From assembly GCA_037447655.1 (NCBI GenBank), contig JBBHKE010001736.1, forward strand, positions 1 to 62,000: DNA of 62,000 bases. The letters run 5' to 3'. A model generated the notes under the pieces. It had not been told where the DNA came from. It did no database searches and saw only the letters and a program-made list of their open reading frames with translations. The stretch comes from Zygnema cylindricum. Lineage: Eukaryota > Streptophyta > Zygnematophyceae > Zygnematales > Zygnemataceae. How positions within the stretch are numbered: the stretch's first letter is position 1; every line of letters starts with the position of its first letter. Shown piece after piece: positions 57,838 through 62,000 of this stretch. Both the position numbers and the translations under genes were made by a program.

Positions 57838-60800
57838 ATGACTTTAATAACTTCAAGTCTTACTGCTACCAAAAAATCATTTTGTAACCTCCATCAGATA
57901 AACAGCAGCCATGAAAACTCTCCTTCAAATCATGGCAGCCATAATTTCCTCCCTTATCCTCTTTCTGGAGCCAGAAATTCTCTTGGTTTACCTTCTAGGA
58001 CATTGAAATTAGCAATCTCTTCTTCCTTCAGTTGTACTTTCCAAGAAGCTTCCTCAGCAGCCACTAATAGACAAAAATGGCAAACTCTTCAGCCATGGCT
58101 TTCATTACAATATTCATTCTCCTCCATTTTTACTTCTACAGGCTTTAAAAAATCAATACCTCATGTTCCACTCGTTTTAAAAAAGAAATCTTCTAGCGTC
58201 TTGTTTTTAGTATCTATACCAAGAAATAGGAAGAATAATCAAAGGGAAGTAAAGAAGGGCGAAGGAATGGAAGAGAATCTTGGAGCTTTTGGCAAACTAT
58301 CTCCTAAAACCGTTACGGAAAATCCATCGCCGTTAACGGAGAAAGAAACGGAAGCTATTGCGGTGAGAAAGTACTCTTGGAGTCCGTTAAGTTTTCTTCT
58401 TGGAACGGAAGGACGTCCGCCGATGGTTTTTGAAAATACAGTTAACTATTTTGCTTTTGGATCCAATCTAAATTTACAAAAGTTGACGTCACGAAGCGGT
58501 AAGCTTCTTTATCCCGTGTTGGTTTTTTGAGGAAAGGAACTAAATTATTCTAAAACTTGTCAAAGATTGTAGTCGGTTATAATCTTGTTGTCAGCCAATG
58601 GATGGACCCTAACATTTGGTTTGTTGGAATATTTTATCTTTGAAAAACCGCTATTCATAGGACGGAGCCTTGGATAAAGATTAAGAATTTGTCAAATTAG
58701 ATAGGCTTTTTGGGACATTGCAATTTCATCGTGAAAAGATGTTGATGATGACATTGTGATGTCATATTGCAACTTGATTTCATGTCTTTTGATGTCTAGT
58801 GTGGTGAAATTGATTCTCTTCTCATGTGACGTGGTGTCACATGTTGTGATGTGATCTTCCCATTTGAAGCGATACCTCGTGATGTCAGTTGATTCCAGTT
58901 TTGTTGTATTCTACACCGCCCATTGTAGAATTAACTACACTTAATTATGTTTTGCTACATGGCTCATTATGGGTCACTTAACTAAAAAGTGTTATTAACA
59001 CAATTTTGTGGTTTTGGGTCAAAAAACCGTGTTCTCGAATGATAGTGATTATCTCTAAGAGCGATGAGCAGTGACTGTAACATCCACCTTGATGAACTTG
59101 AACCTGGTCCAATAATTATTGTTTTGTGCTCTTCAAATCAAAATTGAAATTTTAAGTGACCAGTTTAACGATGTTCTAATTATGAAATAATAAGTTTAGA
59201 CATTGGTTTTTTCACCATTTCTCAAGTTTTGAACTTTTGTCGACCAATACTATTAAAGCAGTTTGACATTTTTCGAATTATTATCAGTTAATCGGGGCGT
59301 ATGATAAGTATTTGAAATTACGTGATGCATGTGACACCGTGGGATATGATGCGATGTGACATTAAGATTGGGTCATAGTTCTAAAGTGCGGGTTTTATTA
59401 TACAGGAGTCAAATAGATTATATACTAACCTTGTATAGTGTGTATGTACTCTGGCAATGCACCCAGCACAACACATTGCTGAAGTCAGCTGACGTAAATA
59501 CGCTCGCCCGTACTAACATCAGACAAACTTTGCGATCCATGGCTGAGGTGAATATGATAGTGGGCATTTGGACAAATGGGTTCTGATTTCTGAAGATCTT
59601 ACTACAATTAACATTATCACACTATTGTAGTATACTATTACGCTATTGTTATTTTGCATTATCACACTCTATTTGCTTGGTGTGGAGAGGTATCTTTTAG
59701 GTTAATTGGGGTCAGCTGCTTAGCTTTGTTAAGTGTTAAAGCTCAATTTTTTTCTCAACTTGAGGTCAAAACGGGAATAAAACCTGTCATCAAATTTAGG
59801 ATTTTAATTTATGAATCTCTTTATGTGCTTTACAAACTTTTTTTTTTTACATTTTCAAAAAAAACGACTTACTATTCATGTCAATTTTGCACTAAATCTG
59901 TTTTACTACTTTTGTGCGTTTATTATGGGTGCACAAATCACATTTTTTGAACTATGGTTTGGAATGATTGGATGTGATATGATATTGCAATTTCATGCGA
60001 TGTCAAATAGAATTAGATAGTGAATTGCTTTCTTGTTGATGTGATGTGATGCGATGTGATTTGATGTGATGTGATCTGATGTGATGCCATTTGATGCATG
60101 TATGTGTCAAATGATATTAATGACTTTTTGTTGTATTTTAGTAATGAGATGTGACATGGTATGTGATGTGATTTGGTGTAAGTTTGGAGTGATGTGATGA
60201 TGTAACATGATGTGCTGCTAATGAATTATGTTGCTTAATGAGGATTTGATAATAATTTATAATATTGCAAAATACAGATGCGTAATTTGAAAAACATGCT
60301 CAGAAATGCCGTTTTTGTATAACGTTATGCTGAAAGGTACAGATAGGACGTGATTTTTTTTTTTTTGTACAACTATATGTTCCACGTCTCTCGGGAAACA
60401 TTTATAACAGTTAAAATGGTTGGAAATCTCATGTGCGTAAGGCGTAAAGTATGGTCTTTTTACGCATCGTAGAAACTTATCGACATAAGTTTCAACAGCG
60501 CAATGTGATTTTGCAATTTGATGCGATGTCAAATGAGGATGTGTTGTCACAGTCCGAATGTGCAATAACAATTGGAAACCTTTTATGTGGTTGCCCCGTT
60601 CTACACAAATATTTTACTGTGTAATAGGTGTATAGTTTGGTGTAACAACAATGGTAAACCATGTATAATGTTTTTGACTTGTTTTCGCACATTTGAATTA
60701 TGGTTGTTGTATTATTCTCTGATATGGTGTGGGATGACAAAATGTAACATCTCGCGTTTTTTAGGGTCCATGGGGTGCCACTTTCCTGTAGAGGAAACAA

Positions 60801-61132
60801 GATCTTGGCAGCGGAACCGAGCATGTTCATGATATATAAGATCTACATTTTTATATTTTTTTATATTCAATATTCTATTGTAAATAACAACATCGTTATT
60901 AAGACGTTTTGTCTGATACGAGTGCTACGTGTCAACTTCCTATAGGAGGAACTAAGATCCTGGGAGCGGAACCGGGACAGGTGTCAGGTCATCGATTGGC
61001 TTTCAACCTCCTATGCTTCCCTCCCTTTGAACCAACTATGGCTGGACTTGAACCGGACTCTTCTGGAAGCTCCGAGGCAGTCCATGGCCTACTGGTCACT
61101 GTAACGAGGGCTCAATATGAATTGTTATACTT
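57838..61132 (+). CDS. Gamma-glutamylcyclotransferase-like protein, probably plastid (exons 1-2; 3' end outside window)
   Basis: Exon 1 is 57838-58498 and exon 2 is 60946-61132, joined by a 2.4-kb GT-AG intron (GCG|GTAAGC donor, CTATAG acceptor) in frame. Exon 2 ends in a GTAAGT donor, so the gene continues. Residues 1 to about 190 are serine-rich and basic, like a long chloroplast transit peptide. The domain starts at VNYFAFGSNLN (residues about 202-212), the glycine-rich GSN loop that binds the gamma-glutamyl group in GGCT/BtrG folds. Exon 2 supplies GHRLAFNLLCFPPFEPTMAG and VHGLLVTVTRAQYELL, both typical of the family. The catalytic glutamate normally lies shortly after this point and is not in the visible exons. 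The family turns gamma-glutamyl amino compounds into 5-oxoproline and the free amino compound. Substrate and catalytic ability cannot be judged here. Confidence 0.8.
59374..59956 (+). mobile_element. CATAG-family MITE (diverged) in GGCT-like intron 1
   Basis: Starts CATAGTTCTAAAGTG and ends CACATTTTTTGAACTATG, matching the ends of the family at 39844 and 42695 but with an AT-rich interior of different sequence. The flanks GATTGGGT and GTTTGGAA match at five of eight bases. A relic of a further end (TTTGAATTATGG) lies near 60690. Confidence 0.6.
60036..60100. repeat. (GATGT)n-type microsatellite
   Basis: Thirteen or so GATGT/GATGC/GATTT pentamers in a row within intron 1. Scattered similar GATGTGAT words occur at 58745-58870, 59316-59360 and 60150-60212, so much of the intron has this 5-bp texture. 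Confidence 0.85.
60772..60825 (+). pseudogene. Duplicated 5' edge of GGCT-like exon 2
   Basis: AGGAAACAAGATCTTGGCAG and CGGAACCGAG, preceded by ACTTTCCTGTAG, correspond to the acceptor and first 30 or so bases of the true exon 2 (60935-60980). The match ends before the rest of the exon. It retains an AG acceptor. Confidence 0.75.
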
Positions 61133-61208
61133 GTAAGTAGGATTTTTTTGTCTCATCATCTTCCTCCTCTTTGGTCTTTCCTACGCCTTCTTCTCTACCT
61201 CTTTCCTC

Positions 61209-61276
61209 TCAGAGGCAATACTTGGCCTACTGGTCACTTCAAGGAGGGCTCAATATGAATTGTTTTACATGTAAGT
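61209..61276 (+). pseudogene. Duplicated 3' edge of GGCT-like exon 2
   Basis: GAGGCAATACTTGGCCTACT and GGGCTCAATATGAATTGTTT, then ACATGTAAGTAG, repeat the last 60 bases of exon 2 and its donor (61073-61140). The GTAAGT donor is intact and the frame is altered by small changes. Confidence 0.8.
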
Positions 61277-61440
61277 AGCATTTTTTGTCTCAACATTTTG
61301 TCATTTTTGTTAAGATCTTCTTAATCCTTGGTCTCCCATTCTGTCTCCTCTTGCTCCTCATCATCCTCCTCTGTCTCTTTGCTCTCGTGATCAATCTTTT
61401 CCTCTCTCTAGTCACTTCGTTTTGCTCTGGGCATTCCTAC

Positions 61441-61515
61441 TATACTCTCCCTCACCCTCTCCCTCTCTCTCTCTCCCTCTCTCTCTCCCTCTATCTCTCC
61501 CTCTCTCTCTCTCCC

Positions 61516-61550
<35 letters not shown>
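61441..61550. repeat. CT-rich microsatellite
   Basis: CTCTCT and CTCCCT repeats for 110 bases, ending at an AG directly before copy B of the 450-bp repeat, so the tract could act as a polypyrimidine stretch of a 3' splice site. Confidence 0.9.
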
Positions 61551-62000
61551 AGGACTCGAATACACTTGTTGGTCAAGCTGCTCAACATAATGGAGTTGCC
61601 GCCCTTGACACTGGTATCAAGGAGCGTGAAACCACAAGAGAGAAATCAGACTCCAAATGAGTTAGATTGAAGCTTCTCGAGATGCTGAGATCGACCAGTG
61701 ACCACAACCTTCTCATAATTAAATTCTTGAACTGGGGAAACGAGATTGGAGGAAACCGACATCTCCATGCATGCAACAGTCACCTCCCACGTCCTAAACT
61801 ACAGGCGAAAATGGGAAGATATCGCTGAATTTGAGTCACAAGGATAGATTCACAATCAAAGCCCTAGAGGCCAAACAAATCTTGACATCCATTAGTCGAA
61901 AATCAAACGGAGCAACATAAGACTGCCCAAAAGTGTTTAAATAAGCAGTTGAAAAAGAAAGACCGAAAAGACAGACCCAATGCTATCTAGATCCACATTG
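61549..62000. repeat. 450-bp dispersed repeat, copy B (cut by window end)
   Basis: About 95 percent identical by eye to 48708-49159, same orientation. On the plus strand the first 105 bases are open in the frame DSNTLVGQAAQHNGVAALDT and end at a TGA near 61658. It could be a GGCT-like downstream exon or, more likely, a mobile repeat. Confidence 0.88.

Noticed and set aside
60036-60212. GATGT-rich repeats as a CRISPR-like or regulatory array
   Set aside because: The pentamer repeats have no spacers and are an ordinary microsatellite in an intron of a plant nuclear gene.

Overview
This window looks like nuclear DNA of a land plant. The evidence is spliced genes with GT-AG introns, two genes for probable chloroplast proteins with transit-peptide-like N-termini, a LysM-repeat protein, plant-type copia retrotransposons, a fragment of the plastid gene psbA, and many small non-coding DNA transposons. 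I cannot name the species. The spacing of genes and the depth of repeats suggest a repeat-rich genome.

Only four protein genes are well supported. (1) At 474-2446 (+) lie the last five exons of a three-LysM, cysteine-rich protein whose first exon(s) are left of the window. (2) At 32172-32515 (+) is a small two-exon gene for a predicted secreted peptide of 72 residues that I do not recognise. (3) At 49654-55862 (-) are six exons of HCF244, an atypical short-chain dehydrogenase-like factor needed for psbA translation and photosystem II assembly; its last exon(s) were not found. (4) At 57838-61132 (+) are two exons of a plastid-targeted-looking gamma-glutamylcyclotransferase-like protein, running off the right end. 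Genes 3 and 4 are head to head about 2 kb apart.

Most of the rest is mobile DNA. 2.9-6.8 kb: a psbA fragment, an (AT)n tract and nested TIR elements. 6.8-13.8 and 19.5-27.5 kb: two direct copies of a 7-kb block, each ending in copia RNase H sequence; copy 2 carries an extra 945-bp solo LTR with a 5-bp target duplication, and copy 1 keeps the empty site. 13.3-15.2 kb: an internally deleted copia element (gag, protease and RNase H, all minus strand). 15.2-19.5 kb: hairpins, telomere-like repeats, a diverged AT-rich array interrupted by a tRNA-like gene, and G-rich and pyrimidine-rich tracts. 28-30.6 kb: two hAT-like non-autonomous elements and a tandem repeat. 32.6-37.1 kb: a decayed copia element on the minus strand. 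37.6-38.6 kb: a purine-rich tract. 39-43.3 kb: TIR elements, including a clear three-level nest. 43.7-47.2 kb: a relative of the block's LTR-like end with a tRNA-like B box, and several tandem arrays. A 450-bp repeat occurs at 48.7 kb and again at the right edge.

The only clear functional link is that two neighbouring genes appear to encode chloroplast proteins. No multigene operon-like system, CRISPR array or biosynthetic cluster is present. The strongest unusual signals are the dated insertions (empty site, nested target duplications), the duplicated splice acceptors in HCF244 intron 1, the duplicated exon ends around the cyclotransferase exon, and the unrecognised secreted peptide.
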